Source: Sinobacterium caligoides | GTDB lineage: Bacteria; Pseudomonadota; Gammaproteobacteria; Pseudomonadales; Sinobacteriaceae | DNA length: 64,000 bases | Reading direction: 5' to 3' | Assembly: GCF_003752585.1 (NCBI RefSeq) | Contig: NZ_RKHR01000004.1 | Location: 62,001 to 126,000, forward strand | Shown: piece by piece, positions 19,608 to 33,799 of the stretch | Layout: each line of letters begins with the position of its first letter | Position numbering within the stretch: the stretch's first letter is position 1 | Made by a program: the position numbers and the translations under genes | Notes under the pieces: model-generated | What the model was told of the DNA's origin: nothing | Database searches by the model: none | What the model saw: the letters and a program-made list of their open reading frames with translations, nothing else

Positions 19608-20330
19608 CTAAAGCCTCTCGCTAGCAATATAAAAACGTGCCAAATCAATATCTTCTGGCCTAGTTATCTTAATGTTGCGGCAATCACCCTCTACAAGAAC
19701 GGGCTCAACCCCTTGATACTCTAACGCTGAGGCCTCGTCAGTCACTATTCGCCCGGTCATCAGCGCCTGCTGTAGCGCAGAAAACAGAGGCTGAAAACGG
19801 AACATCTGCGGTGTTTGCGCCGCCCACAAAGCCGAACGATCTACCGTCTGCCTAACAGTGTTTTGCAAACTTGCCTTCTTTAACGTATCCGCAACCGGTA
19901 TGGCCAATAAGCCACCAGAACCCTCTTCCTGCACCCTATGCTCCAAACGCGTTAGCGACGCACTATCCACACAAGGGCGTGCCGCGTCATGAACCAGCAC
20001 CCAAACATTCGATCCAGCTCGATCCTGTATGAATTCTAGCGCGTTAAACACAGACTGGGCCCGCTCACCGCCACCAATCACAGTATTCACTCGAGGGTCT
20101 TGCGAAATACTCAATTGCGACCACCAGCGATCACGCTCTGCAACCGCCACTACAACCTGAGACGACGGACGCCATTGCAGCAAACGCGTAATACTATGCT
20201 CAATGACACAATATTCGTCTATCAGAGCATACTGCTTCGGCTTATCTGCACCAAAACGACTACCGATACCTGCTGCCGGCACCACAAACCAGTAGGCAGA
20301 CGCCTCTTCCACAGCACCCACAGCCGCCAT
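19608..20330 (-). CDS. ispD: 2-C-methyl-D-erythritol 4-phosphate cytidylyltransferase
   Basis: 240-aa MEP-pathway enzyme that transfers CMP from CTP to methylerythritol phosphate. The glycine-rich CTP loop is VVPAAGIGSRFGADKPKQY (about 16-34). VLVHDAARPCVD and the C-terminal TDEASALEYQGVEPVLVEG are family hallmarks. Its ATG shares one base with the ftsB stop (TAATG), and its stop touches the ispF start. ftsB-ispD is a common pairing in gammaproteobacteria. Confidence 0.98.
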   Translation of the reverse strand: MAAVGAVEEASAYWFVVPAAGIGSRFGADKPKQYALIDEYCVIEHSITRLLQWRPSSQVVVAVAERDRWWSQLSISQDPRVNTVIGGGERAQSVFNALEFIQDRAGSNVWVLVHDAARPCVDSASLTRLEHRVQEEGSGGLLAIPVADTLKKASLQNTVRQTVDRSALWAAQTPQMFRFQPLFSALQQALMTGRIVTDEASALEYQGVEPVLVEGDCRNIKITRPEDIDLARFYIASERL

Positions 20331-20617
20331 TATCGCTCACCACTTTTAGGCTCAACAAACCAGAAGAAGGTCTCCCCCTCTTTAATCATGCCAAGTTCCA
20401 TTCGAGCCTTTTCTTCAATGGCGTCAACACCTCGCCGATAGTCGCCAATCTGTGCCGACATCAGACGATTACGCTCTTGATCACGAAGGTTCTTCACCTC
20501 GAGAAGCTGAATTTGGTGCTGAAGGGTCGCTACCTGCGCGTAACTACCAGGCCCGACCCAAAGGCGGAACTGAAGCACAACAAACACAATAGCCAAAACG
20601 AGATATAAAACACGCAT
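20330..20617 (-). CDS. ftsB: Cell division protein FtsB
   Basis: 95-aa bitopic inner-membrane protein of the divisome (FtsQLB complex). One N-terminal transmembrane helix (about 3-20, LVLAIVFVVLQFRLWVG) precedes a coiled coil (25-65) with QIQLLEVKNLRDQERNRLM. The conserved AIEEKARMELGMIKEGETFF follows, the usual C-terminal box. It is downstream of eno after a hairpin and overlaps ispD by one base. Confidence 0.95.
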   Translation of the reverse strand: MRVLYLVLAIVFVVLQFRLWVGPGSYAQVATLQHQIQLLEVKNLRDQERNRLMSAQIGDYRRGVDAIEEKARMELGMIKEGETFFWFVEPKSGER

Positions 20618-20691
20618 GATAAGACTCTAAATTCCTACATCAAATCGAGGGGAAACGTAGCCAATGTAGCAAATTAAGAGGAGAAAACATA

Positions 20692-20714
20692 CTGGCGCAC
20701 AGGACGTACGCCAG
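20692..20714 (-). terminator. Probable terminator or attenuator after eno
   Basis: CTGGCGCAC (20692-20700) pairs with GTACGCCAG (20706-20714), 8 of 9 bases, around a 5-base loop. On the minus strand it is followed by TATGTTTTCTC. It lies just after the eno stop and before ftsB, so it may end or weaken eno read-through. Confidence 0.5.
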
Positions 20715-20728
20715 CTACATCAAAGTCC

Positions 20729-22951
<2,223 letters not shown>

Positions 22952-22974
22952 TTAATGAAGATCAAATGATCAAA

Positions 22975-24672
<1,698 letters not shown>

Positions 24673-24732
24673 CTACCAGAAAGCTCAATCGGGCTCAAAT
24701 AAGTATTAGCCTACAGTCACGCTTTATAGGCA

Positions 24733-26064
24733 TTATTGCAGACACCAAAGACACTCGAGCTGCTGCATGTCGAAGCCTTCCACTCCTCCCTCGCATAAAT
24801 AAAGGTCAGCCACAGCAATCAGCTGTTCGCCCGCATACAGTAGCGGCACTGTCTGACGAAACCAAGGCGGCACCCCAGCTTCCTGCAGTAACTTCTTTAC
24901 GCTCCGCCCGCCCTGCCTTGCAAGCGGTCGACAACGCTCTCCTCCACGGCGGTTAGTTACACGCCAAGACGATGTATCCAGCAGCACCTTGCTTTCGATG
25001 CTAAACACACCCTGCGGTAACTCAGCAGTAAACGGCAGTTTATCAACGACATAACTAAAATCATCCACCGCTTCACTTACGGCGTTATCCACAAGGTATA
25101 AGCCACTAGCGAAGAGCTGAAAACAGTACTCCCCACCATCGAAGCAACAACCTGTCGCCTCACCTTTTACCGCCGCGATAATCTGCTTCCAATCAATCGC
25201 ACGCGGCAGACTCACCCCCACTGCACGGCACCACGCACCAATCACCAGCTTACACTTCGGCGTTGTGAGCTCTCGTAGGCTGGCCAAAGGCAACCACTCT
25301 CCCCAGCGCGACACCTGCAGTATCGCTTTTAGGTCTTGCAAGGCATAACCCTGTAACAAGTCATCCGCCTCACGGCACCAGTCAGCACTACGCATGACGC
25401 TCTCGCGATAGCCAGGCCAACGCGACGCAAGCGTAGGCACTACTGAGTGACGCAAATAATTTCGACTGTAACGCTGCTCTTCGTTGCTCTCATCCTCAAC
25501 CCAAGATAAACCATATTCATTAGCATATTCTTCGAGCACTTGACGCGGCAGCGATAACAACGGGCGAAAGACTTCACAACCATAAATATTGACTCGGCGC
25601 TGCATTCCGGCAAGTCCAGCAGGACCCGAGCCTCGCAGCAAGCGAAACAATACGGTCTCCACCTGATCATCAGCATGATGCCCTGTCACTAACAAATCGC
25701 CTGCAATCAGCTGGTTCGAAATAGCGCTGTAGCGCTTGTGCCTTGCCTCTGCTTCGACGCCACGACCATCATTTTCCAATACCACAGACAAAGCTACGCA
25801 GGTTATCCCTAGCGCCGCAGCAGCCTCCTGACAGTGTTGCTGCCACTGCATAGCATTCGGGCTGAGGCCGTGATTGACATGCACGGCACATAACTCTGGG
25901 CGCGCTGTTTTAGGAAGGGTCTGAACGTAGCAAGAAAGGGCGTGCAGTAGGACGGCAGAGTCAAGGCCGCCACTGAAGGCGACCCAGATACGGCGACAGT
26001 TATCAACCGGTTTACAGACACGAACCAGTTCGTCTGCAAGCGTTGTACTGGCGCGCTTCGACAA
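24733..26064 (-). CDS. tilS: tRNA(Ile)-lysidine synthase
   Basis: 443-aa PP-loop enzyme that puts lysine on C34 of tRNA-Ile(CAU), changing both codon reading and charging. The ATP-binding SGGLDS motif is at about residues 30-35 (WVAFSGGLDSAVLLHAL). HVNHGLSPNAMQWQQHC and VTGHHADDQVETVLFRLLRG follow, and the C-terminal TilS domains have RRGGERCRPLARQGGRSVKK. The start is TTG at 26064, three bases after the accA stop, with a weak ribosome-binding site. The accA-tilS-pyrG order matches relatives. Confidence 0.96.
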   Translation of the reverse strand: MSKRASTTLADELVRVCKPVDNCRRIWVAFSGGLDSAVLLHALSCYVQTLPKTARPELCAVHVNHGLSPNAMQWQQHCQEAAAALGITCVALSVVLENDGRGVEAEARHKRYSAISNQLIAGDLLVTGHHADDQVETVLFRLLRGSGPAGLAGMQRRVNIYGCEVFRPLLSLPRQVLEEYANEYGLSWVEDESNEEQRYSRNYLRHSVVPTLASRWPGYRESVMRSADWCREADDLLQGYALQDLKAILQVSRWGEWLPLASLRELTTPKCKLVIGAWCRAVGVSLPRAIDWKQIIAAVKGEATGCCFDGGEYCFQLFASGLYLVDNAVSEAVDDFSYVVDKLPFTAELPQGVFSIESKVLLDTSSWRVTNRRGGERCRPLARQGGRSVKKLLQEAGVPPWFRQTVPLLYAGEQLIAVADLYLCEGGVEGFDMQQLECLWCLQ

Positions 26065-26067
26065 GGT

Positions 26068-27018
26068 TTAGTCGTTACCGTAGGACATTAAACGAGTGTA
26101 GCGATCTTCAACCAATTGATCGAGGGACTTATCCTTCAGGATCGCCATCTGCTCAATAAGATAACTCTTGATACGTGTCGCCATCTCTTCAATGTCACGA
26201 TGTGCGCCACCAAGCGGCTCATCAATCGTTCCATCGACAACACCAAGATCTTTCAATACATCAGAGGTAACACCCATCGCCTCAGCGGCAAGCGGCGCCT
26301 TCTCTGAAGTCTTCCAGATAATATTAGCGCAACCCTCTGGTGAAATAACAAAGTAAGTTGCGTACTGCAACATCACTAGGTGATCGCCAACACCAATACC
26401 AAGAGCACCACCAGAACTACCCTCACCGATAACCACGTTAATAATCGGCGTGCGCAAATCAGACATCACCTCAAGGTTCTTGGCAATAGCCTCACTGATA
26501 CCGCGCTCTTCGCTATCGATGCCTGGATAGGCACCCGGTGTGTCAATTAGAGTAACGATAGGCAACTGAAAACGTTCTGCCATCTCCATCAAGCGCAATG
26601 CTTTACGATAGCCTTCAGGCTTAGGCATACCGAAGTTACGTGCCACCTTATCCTTTACACTACGCCCTTTTTCCTGGCCAATAACAACCACTGGCATGCC
26701 GTCAAGACGAGCGAGACCACCGACAATCGACTTATCATCACCAAAGTGACGATCACCGTGCAACTCATCAAAATCAGTAAAGATCAGTGGAATATAATCT
26801 TGCGTATAAGGGCGCTGTGGATGGCGAGCCACCTTGACAATATCCCACGGTGTTAACTTTGAATATATCTCTCGTGTCAGCTTCGCGCTTTCTTCACGTA
26901 GAGAGTCGATCTGCTCAGTGATGTTTATGTCATGATCGCTACCGACCAAACTCAGCTCTTCGATTTTCACTTCAAGCTCAGCGATAGGTTGTTCAAAATC
27001 TAAATAATTCGGGTTCAT
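26068..27018 (-). CDS. accA: Acetyl-CoA carboxylase carboxyltransferase subunit alpha
   Basis: 316-aa subunit that with AccD moves the carboxyl group from biotin to acetyl-CoA, the first step of fatty-acid synthesis. Family blocks: [56 protein letters not shown], and the oxyanion region [16 protein letters not shown] chose ATG 27018 because the family starts MNPNYLDFE; the frame extends to 27081 without support, and the ribosome-binding site (AGAAAG) is weak. tilS follows by three bases. The 222-base gap before dnaE probably has its promoter. Confidence 0.97.
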   Translation of the reverse strand: MNPNYLDFEQPIAELEVKIEELSLVGSDHDINITEQIDSLREESAKLTREIYSKLTPWDIVKVARHPQRPYTQDYIPLIFTDFDELHGDRHFGDDKSIVGGLARLDGMPVVVIGQEKGRSVKDKVARNFGMPKPEGYRKALRLMEMAERFQLPIVTLIDTPGAYPGIDSEERGISEAIAKNLEVMSDLRTPIINVVIGEGSSGGALGIGVGDHLVMLQYATYFVISPEGCANIIWKTSEKAPLAAEAMGVTSDVLKDLGVVDGTIDEPLGGAHRDIEEMATRIKSYLIEQMAILKDKSLDQLVEDRYTRLMSYGND

Positions 27019-27240
27019 TACTATTCTTTCTAGTAGGTCTAAACTCAACTGCCGGTTACACAACCCCTGACAGTCACACAAAATTATGGTTGCTTACCAT
27101 ACTGCAATAGCCTCATCTAGTCGATAGTAAAGCCCCTTTCGCAGACTAATAAACATAGAACTAATCAACATTTAACCCCCTAACAATGTACTCAGCGACA
27201 ACAATGACAGAGCCCAAATCAGAGGGTTATGAGGGCAGCG

Positions 27241-30200
27241 CTAACCATAATACACACTCACTTTATCCATACCGAAGCGTTCGCCGAGGCGCAGAAGGCT
27301 CTCGTCATCCGGCACCACGCGCCAAACTTCATCTAACGCCAATCTCGCCGACGCCCCACGCCCCTGATAATCAATAATGACCGGGCTGCCCGGGTAACCC
27401 TGCTCTGTCGGCTCAGAACGAGTAATGAGATGCTGCAGCTCACTGACAAAGCCTGGATGAAACTCACGATGCTCTATCGATACCAATACACCCTTGGCGT
27501 GACGCTGCCTCGCTTCGACAAAGGTTGAGATGCTCTTTGCCCTCACCTTCTGAGATTCGGAATAATCATCATAGTTAACCACGCCCTCAATGATAACAAT
27601 CTGATCTTTGACTAATTTGTCGCGATAGTCGGCAAAGCAATCGGCAAACACTGCCACCTCAATACGCGCACTACGGTCATCGATAGTAACGAAGCCAATA
27701 TTATCGCCCCGCTTACTCTTCATCACGCGCAGATCAACAATAAGCCCCGCCATTTGCTGCGGGTGCTTCTCTGGCCGCAGGTCGACAATACGATGGCGGA
27801 CAAATTTACGTATTTCATGCTCGTAATCATCGATAGGGTGACCTGTCACATAGAGACCAAGTGTATCGCGCTCTCCATCAAGCCGCTCGCGCCCGGTCCA
27901 ATCCCGCACATTTCTAAATTCGCCGTAGGGATCGTCACTCGTTGAGCTACTAACCACATCCCCAAACAGGTCCATCATTCCTGCGTCGCTGTTATTACGA
28001 CTCTGCTCAGCCGCCTTAACAGCTTCCGGTAACGCAGCAATCAGCACCGAGCGAGGCACGCCTAGCTGATCGAAGGCGCCTGAACGTATCAGCGCCTCTA
28101 GCGCTCGCTTATTCACCTTACGTAGGTCGACCCTGGCACAGAAATCAAACAGGTCAGTAAATGGCCCCTCTTTACGCGCCTCAAGTAAACTTTCAACGGG
28201 CCCCTCACCCAAGCCCTTTATCGCTCCTAAGCCGTAGACAATGCGTTCTTCATCATCGACCGTGAACATATACTCGCCTACATTGACATCCGGCAGCACC
28301 AGCGGCAATTCCATGCGCCGGCACTCCTCCACAAATATCACGATCTTATCGGTGTTTTGTAATTCCGAACTCATGGTCGCCGCCATAAACTCGGCGGGAT
28401 AATGGGTTTTCAACCAACAGGTCTGATAGGAAACAAGAGCGTAGGCTGCGGAGTGCGATTTGTTAAAACCATAGCCAGCAAACTTCTCCACCAGGTCAAA
28501 GATCTTCATTGCCAAATGGCCATCAATACCTTTTTTGACCGCACCTTCTTCAAAAATAGCCCGTTGCTTCGCCATTTCCTCTGGCTTCTTTTTACCCATT
28601 GCACGACGCAACATGTCGGCACCACCAAGGCTGTAGCCCGCCAGCTCCTGCGCGATCTGCATCACCTGTTCCTGGTACAGGATAATGCCGTAGGTCGGTT
28701 TTAGGATGGGCTCAAGACATTCGTGCTGATACTGCACATCGGGGAATGAAATTTCTTCCCGGCCGTGCTTACGGTTAATAAAGTTTTCCACCATGCCTGA
28801 CTGCAGCGGCCCCGGACGAAACAACGCCACAAGTGCGATAATATCCTCAAAACAGTCTGGCAACAGGCGTTTTATCAAGTCCTTCATGCCCCGAGACTCC
28901 AGCTGAAACACCGCTGTCGTCTCCGCCCGCATCAAGAGCTCAAAGGTTTTTTTATCCTCGAGAGGAATAGCCATTATATCGAGGGGCTCACCACCGCTAC
29001 GTTGAGTTCGGCGATCTATCATCCTCACCGCCCAATCGACAATAGTCAGCGTCCGCAACCCCAGAAAGTCGAATTTAACAAGGCCTGCATCCTCAACATC
29101 ACCTTTATCAAATTGCGTAACTAGGCCGCCACCTTCATCGTCACAGTATAGCGGCGCAAAATCAGTCAGCTTGGTCGGTGCGATAACCACACCACCGGCA
29201 TGCTTGCCAACACCACGTATAGTGCCCTCAAGCTTCTTTGCCATAGCCCAGATTTCACCAGCGGCACTGTCAGTATTAACGAAGTCCCGGAGAATCTCTT
29301 CCTGCTCAAATGCCTTACCCAGCGACATACCTACTTCGAAGGGAATCATCTTTGACAGTTTGTCCGCAAGGCCGTAGGGCTTACCCTGCACACGCGCTAC
29401 GTCACGCACAACCGCCTTCGCCGCCATCGTACCGAAGGTAACAATCTGACTTACCGCATTACGACCATAGTTGTCTGATACATACGAAATAACCTTATCC
29501 CGGTTATCCATGCAAAAGTCGACATCGAAGTCGGGCATGGAAACACGCTCTGGGTTGAGGAATCGCTCAAACAGTAGATCGTATTCTAGCGGATCGAGAT
29601 CGGTGATTTTTAACGCATAAGCCACCAATGAGCCAGCACCCGAACCTCGCCCAGGCCCAACGGGAATTTCGTGATCCTTTCCCCACTGGATAAAATCCAT
29701 AACAATAAGGAAGTAACCAGGGAAGCCCATCTGCAAGATAATATCCAGCTCAAAGCGAAGGCGTTCGCGATACAGCCGCTCTCTCTCAGGGAAGTCGGCA
29801 GCCGCTCTATCGAAAAGAAAGTCTAAGCGCTCATCTAAGCCTTCGTAGCAAATCTTTCGAAAGAAAGTATCTGTCGCATCCCCTTTGGGAATCGGGTATT
29901 CAGGCAGAAAATACGTGCCGAGCTTAGCTTCGGCAGTACAGCGACGCGCAATCGCAATGGTGTTGGCAATAGCACTGGGGATATCCGCAAAGAGCTTGCA
30001 CATCTCCTCACTACTGCGCAGATATTGCTCATTAGTGTAACGACGCACACGCTTAGGGTCTTCGACCATATCTTGGTCATGGATACAGACCCTGGACTCG
30101 TGCGCCTCGTAATCTTCCGCATCCAAGAATCGTACATCGTTCGTTGCAACAACCGGAATCGAGCAGAGTTTAGCGAGTTCGACGGCGGCATGTACGTGCT

Positions 30201-30729
30201 CCTCATCATCCACCCGCCCCGTACGCTGCAACTCTAGATAATAACTATTAGGAAATACCGACGACCAATAATCGGCGTATTCACGAGCAGCCTCTTTATC
30301 CCCATTTAATAGCGCCCGACCTACGTCACCAAACTTGCCACCACTCAAGGCAATTACACCTTCACAATGATGCTCAATCCACGATTTCTGTAGGAAGGCC
30401 TGCCCGCCCACCTGGCCTTTCTGATAAGCCAGTGAAATTAACTCTGTCACATTGCGATAGCCGGTATCATTCTGCGCATAGAGAGTAAGCAGGTTATCCT
30501 CACCACCAGCCTCATCTTGCAATAGAAAGTCACAACCATAAATAGGCTTGATGCCGCCTGCCTGCGCCGCTTTCTGAAACTTAACTAAACCGTAAAAATT
30601 ACAGTGATCGGTCACTGCAACGGCGGGCATCCCCAACTCAACCGCCCGGCTGATCAATGGTTTCAATCGCACCAAACCATCAATCAACGAATATTCACTA
30701 TGCAACCGTAGGTGGACAAATTGGCTCAT
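27241..30729 (-). CDS. dnaE: DNA polymerase III subunit alpha
   Basis: 1162-aa replicative polymerase. The N-terminal PHP domain starts FVHLRLHSEYSLIDGLV with VAVTDHCNFYGLVKF. The polymerase catalytic aspartates lie in PDFDVDFCMDN (about 400-410). Then come the helix-hairpin-helix region (FNKSHSAAYALVSYQTCWLK nearby), the OB fold (MAGLIVDLRVMKSKRGDNIG) and a short C-terminal tau-binding end. Length is that of E. coli DnaE (1160 aa). GGAAGC lies five bases before ATG 30729. It follows rnhB by 15 bases, as is common in this lipid A-replication block. Confidence 0.98.
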   Translation of the reverse strand: MSQFVHLRLHSEYSLIDGLVRLKPLISRAVELGMPAVAVTDHCNFYGLVKFQKAAQAGGIKPIYGCDFLLQDEAGGEDNLLTLYAQNDTGYRNVTELISLAYQKGQVGGQAFLQKSWIEHHCEGVIALSGGKFGDVGRALLNGDKEAAREYADYWSSVFPNSYYLELQRTGRVDDEEHVHAAVELAKLCSIPVVATNDVRFLDAEDYEAHESRVCIHDQDMVEDPKRVRRYTNEQYLRSSEEMCKLFADIPSAIANTIAIARRCTAEAKLGTYFLPEYPIPKGDATDTFFRKICYEGLDERLDFLFDRAAADFPERERLYRERLRFELDIILQMGFPGYFLIVMDFIQWGKDHEIPVGPGRGSGAGSLVAYALKITDLDPLEYDLLFERFLNPERVSMPDFDVDFCMDNRDKVISYVSDNYGRNAVSQIVTFGTMAAKAVVRDVARVQGKPYGLADKLSKMIPFEVGMSLGKAFEQEEILRDFVNTDSAAGEIWAMAKKLEGTIRGVGKHAGGVVIAPTKLTDFAPLYCDDEGGGLVTQFDKGDVEDAGLVKFDFLGLRTLTIVDWAVRMIDRRTQRSGGEPLDIMAIPLEDKKTFELLMRAETTAVFQLESRGMKDLIKRLLPDCFEDIIALVALFRPGPLQSGMVENFINRKHGREEISFPDVQYQHECLEPILKPTYGIILYQEQVMQIAQELAGYSLGGADMLRRAMGKKKPEEMAKQRAIFEEGAVKKGIDGHLAMKIFDLVEKFAGYGFNKSHSAAYALVSYQTCWLKTHYPAEFMAATMSSELQNTDKIVIFVEECRRMELPLVLPDVNVGEYMFTVDDEERIVYGLGAIKGLGEGPVESLLEARKEGPFTDLFDFCARVDLRKVNKRALEALIRSGAFDQLGVPRSVLIAALPEAVKAAEQSRNNSDAGMMDLFGDVVSSSTSDDPYGEFRNVRDWTGRERLDGERDTLGLYVTGHPIDDYEHEIRKFVRHRIVDLRPEKHPQQMAGLIVDLRVMKSKRGDNIGFVTIDDRSARIEVAVFADCFADYRDKLVKDQIVIIEGVVNYDDYSESQKVRAKSISTFVEARQRHAKGVLVSIEHREFHPGFVSELQHLITRSEPTEQGYPGSPVIIDYQGRGASARLALDEVWRVVPDDESLLRLGERFGMDKVSVYYG

Positions 30730-30744
30730 AAAAAGCTTCCGAAA

Positions 30745-31350
30745 TTAAGAGGATTCTAGCGCGCGCTTTACCGGACCAAAAGAGCGACGATGCTCTATTA
30801 ACACACCGTGCTCTGCAATAGCATCAAGGTGCTTTTTAGTCGGATAACCCTTGTGTCCAGCGAAGCCATATTCGGGGTGCCGCTTGTCCAGCTCAACAAG
30901 CTCACGATCCCTGGTTACCTTTGCCAAAATGGACGCCGCACTAATTTCAGCGACTTTACCATCACCTTTAATAATTGCTTCGCTCTGATAACGCCAAACC
31001 GGCGTACGATTTCCATCGACCAAAACACGATCAGGCTGTATCGGCAAAGCCTCGACGGCACGCGTCATCGCCAGCATCGTCGCCTGGAGAATATTGAGCT
31101 GATCAATCTCTTCAACACTGGCGCGACCAATCGCCCAGCTCAACGATTTTTGCTTAATTTCATCGAATAAAAGCTCTCGCTTTTTCTCGCTCAATTTCTT
31201 CGAGTCATTCAACCCATCGATAGGCTGGTCTGGATCTAATATAACCGCAGCTGTCACCACATCACCGGCCAACGGCCCCCGCCCCACCTCGTCGACACCG
31301 GCAGTTAAAGAGCCCTCGCGCGACGGCGAAAATAAATCATCACACTGCAT
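30745..31350 (-). CDS. rnhB: Ribonuclease HII
   Basis: 201-aa endonuclease that nicks RNA in RNA-DNA hybrids and at single misincorporated ribonucleotides. Acidic active site: D and E in [20 protein letters not shown], with later aspartates in [10 protein letters not shown] and [12 protein letters not shown]. The start is ATG 31350, one base after the lpxB stop, with GAGGTG upstream; the frame extends to 31401 inside lpxB without support. Part of lpxA-lpxB-rnhB-dnaE. Confidence 0.97.
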   Translation of the reverse strand: MQCDDLFSPSREGSLTAGVDEVGRGPLAGDVVTAAVILDPDQPIDGLNDSKKLSEKKRELLFDEIKQKSLSWAIGRASVEEIDQLNILQATMLAMTRAVEALPIQPDRVLVDGNRTPVWRYQSEAIIKGDGKVAEISAASILAKVTRDRELVELDKRHPEYGFAGHKGYPTKKHLDAIAEHGVLIEHRRSFGPVKRALESS

Positions 31351-31351
31351 G

Positions 31352-32527
31352 TTACACCTCGAGTAGCGCCAATAGAGCCTCTGCCGCCCTATCTGAAGCA
31401 CCTTGTTTAAGTTGCCGATGGTAATCAGAAAATAAATTCACTAACGCGCCTATATCCTCTTCACCCTTTAACCGAGTCAACACCAAGGCAGTCAAGTTCT
31501 CAATATTGGCCTCGTATTGCAAAGCCTCAGGAATAATCGCCCTGCCCGCCAACAAGTTGGGTAATGCCACATAAGGTACTTTGGCTAGGCGCTTTAATAT
31601 CGCAAAAGACATTCCGCCCATGCGATAACTCACCACCATTGGTTTTTTCAGCAACATGGCTTCCAGCGCTGTCGTTCCCGACGCCAGCAATACCGTATCT
31701 GAGGCCTCCATCGCACGATGAGAATCACCATCGATGAAGGTCACAACGCGCTCAATCTGCGTACGTTCACTTTCATCCATCTCTGCGACAATAGCTTGCA
31801 GCTGCTCTGCCCTCGCTGCATTCGCCATTGGCAATAACACCCTAAGCCCAGGCAGTGCTTCGCTGAGTTTAAGCGCCACACGCAAAAATAGCTCACCGAG
31901 AAACTTCACCTCCGAGCCACGACTACCAGGCATCAAGCACAGCACGCAATCATCATCTTTCAATGAGAACGCCCTTCTGGCACCAGCGGTATCAGGTAAC
32001 ATCGGTAATTGATCGGCAAGAGGGTGGCCAACAAATGTCACAGGAACGTCGAAACGGCGATAAAACTCCGCTTCAAAGGGAAGGAGCGTCAGCATCATAT
32101 CAACGGCCTTCTTAATTTTGAAGACACGCTTTTGTCGCCACATCCAAACCGATGGGCTAACGTAGTGGGCTGTTTTAATGCCTACAGCACGCAGCTTTAA
32201 CTCAATATTAAGCGTGAAGTCAGGAGAGTCGATACCGATAAACAAGTCCGGCGGATCATCGATAAAGCGCCGAACAATGCTTGCCCTCATTTTCAATAGT
32301 TCAGGCAGACGTTTCAAGGGCTCAACGAAGCCCATTATCGACAGCCGCTCCATATCAAAGTGAGAGACAAAGCCCTGTTCGATCATCAGCGGCCCACCAA
32401 CACCTTCGCAAATAAGGCCTGGATGATGTCGACGCAAGGCAACAATGAGGCCTGCTCCGAGAATATCACCAGAGGCCTCACCGGCAACGATAGCAACTCG
32501 CAGCGGTCGTCGCTGAAGCTGCGACAT
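31352..32527 (-). CDS. lpxB: Lipid-A-disaccharide synthase
   Basis: 391-aa GT19 glycosyltransferase that joins lipid X to UDP-diacylglucosamine at the inner face of the inner membrane. Hallmarks: [18 protein letters not shown] (residues ~10-27), [28 protein letters not shown] and [20 protein letters not shown]. Its ATG shares one base with the lpxA stop (TAATG), and rnhB starts one base after its stop. Confidence 0.97.
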   Translation of the reverse strand: MSQLQRRPLRVAIVAGEASGDILGAGLIVALRRHHPGLICEGVGGPLMIEQGFVSHFDMERLSIMGFVEPLKRLPELLKMRASIVRRFIDDPPDLFIGIDSPDFTLNIELKLRAVGIKTAHYVSPSVWMWRQKRVFKIKKAVDMMLTLLPFEAEFYRRFDVPVTFVGHPLADQLPMLPDTAGARRAFSLKDDDCVLCLMPGSRGSEVKFLGELFLRVALKLSEALPGLRVLLPMANAARAEQLQAIVAEMDESERTQIERVVTFIDGDSHRAMEASDTVLLASGTTALEAMLLKKPMVVSYRMGGMSFAILKRLAKVPYVALPNLLAGRAIIPEALQYEANIENLTALVLTRLKGEEDIGALVNLFSDYHRQLKQGASDRAAEALLALLEV

Positions 32528-33297
32528 TAACGCACAATACCGCGAGTAGAAGAGTTCAGAGAGTCAATATAAAGCTCGACTTCTGGGTTCTTAGCGACCA
32601 TCGGCCGTAACTGCTGCAGCGCTTCGTCGACGGTCAGTCCCTGTCTAAAAGTAATTCTGTATGCTTGTTTAATCGCCGAAATAGCCTCTTTAGAAAAACC
32701 TCTGCGACGCAGACCTTCGGAGTTAATCCCCTTCGCTTCAGCAGGCGCCCCCATCACGGTCGTATAGGCCGTCACATCTTTCGCCACGCCACTACCCATG
32801 CCAACGAAGCTGTGTGCACCAATCTGGCAGTACTGATGAATTAACGCGTAACCCGCTACAATCGCATGATCACCGACAACGACGTGTCCGGCTAGCGCAG
32901 CATTATTGACTAAAATTGTATGGTCGCCGATGACGCTATCATGACCGACATGTACGTAAGCCATGAGCAGATTATTATCGCCAATAGTCGTCTCTGACCT
33001 GTCCTGAATCGTTCCGCGATGTATCGTCACTCCCTCACGGATCACGTTATTATCGCCGATAACCAGACGAGTCTCTTCGCCTTTATACTTCAGGTCAGGT
33101 GTATCATCTCCGATCGTTGAGAATTGATAGATACGGTTATTTCTGCCGATTTTAGTTGGGCCTTTCAACACGACATGAGATGAGATGACAGAGCCTTCAC
33201 CAATTTCAACATCCGCCCCAACGATAGTCCACGGGCCAATCTCCACACCGTCGGCTATCTTCGCACTAGCATCTACTATCGCTCTTGGGTCTATCAC
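32527..33297 (-). CDS. lpxA: UDP-N-acetylglucosamine acyltransferase
   Basis: 256-aa left-handed beta-helix acyltransferase, first step of lipid A synthesis. Hexapeptide repeats run through about residues 1-185. The catalytic histidine is in NLLMAYVHVGHDSVIGDH, and the C-terminal helical part has RRRGFSKEAISAIKQAYR. I set the start at GTG 33297 ([14 protein letters not shown]): the family begins with this I-D-P, and the GTG shares one base with the fabZ stop (TAGTG); the frame stays open to 33321 inside fabZ. Confidence 0.97.
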   Translation of the reverse strand: MIDPRAIVDASAKIADGVEIGPWTIVGADVEIGEGSVISSHVVLKGPTKIGRNNRIYQFSTIGDDTPDLKYKGEETRLVIGDNNVIREGVTIHRGTIQDRSETTIGDNNLLMAYVHVGHDSVIGDHTILVNNAALAGHVVVGDHAIVAGYALIHQYCQIGAHSFVGMGSGVAKDVTAYTTVMGAPAEAKGINSEGLRRRGFSKEAISAIKQAYRITFRQGLTVDEALQQLRPMVAKNPEVELYIDSLNSSTRGIVR

Positions 33298-33737
33298 TAT
33301 ACTTTCTTCCGATCTGCACACATTATAGTTGCCGAGCTCGCCAGCTGATCGTCAACATAAGCCTGACACTCAAACTTCCAAATACCACGCTTATGCGAAA
33401 GAACCTGTGCTTTTAACACCAACTGATCCCCCGGTACAACTTGACGCTTAAAACGCACCTTATCGGCACCAACAAATAAATAAATTGAGTCGTCGGATGC
33501 CTTTTTCCCCATGCTTTTAAAACCGAGGATTCCAGCTGCTTGCCCCATCGCCTCAATAATCAACACCCCCGGCATAATAGCCGCATCAGGAAAGTGTCCA
33601 TTAAAGAATGGCTCATTAATAGAAACATTCTTATAGGCCACTATCGAGTCGTCTTCGACTAAGTCGACCACACGATCAATCAGCAAAAAAGGGTAGCGCT
33701 GCGGGAGATACTCACGTATTTCAGCAATATTCATCAT
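33297..33737 (-). CDS. fabZ: 3-hydroxyacyl-ACP dehydratase FabZ
   Basis: Hot-dog fold dehydratase (~146 aa) of the fatty-acid elongation cycle. The catalytic His is in [16 protein letters not shown] and the Glu in [12 protein letters not shown]. The substrate tunnel begins at [17 protein letters not shown]. Start uncertain: ATG 33737 ([11 protein letters not shown], as I recall for Pseudomonas), ATG 33734, or GTG 33752; none has a strong ribosome-binding site. It links fatty-acid flux to lipid A, sitting between lpxD and lpxA. Confidence 0.96.
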   Translation of the reverse strand: MMNIAEIREYLPQRYPFLLIDRVVDLVEDDSIVAYKNVSINEPFFNGHFPDAAIMPGVLIIEAMGQAAGILGFKSMGKKASDDSIYLFVGADKVRFKRQVVPGDQLVLKAQVLSHKRGIWKFECQAYVDDQLASSATIMCADRKKV

Positions 33738-33799
33738 TACACTGTTATCCACAAAATCGAATCATCAGCTCTGCTGATTCAATAACAGAGCTTAGCTTA

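Noticed and set aside
33745-33753. Perfect DnaA box TTATCCACA at the fabZ start (another at 25085-25093 in tilS)
   Set aside because: Single scattered copies with no cluster, AT-rich unwinding region or dnaA/dnaN neighbours; expected by chance.
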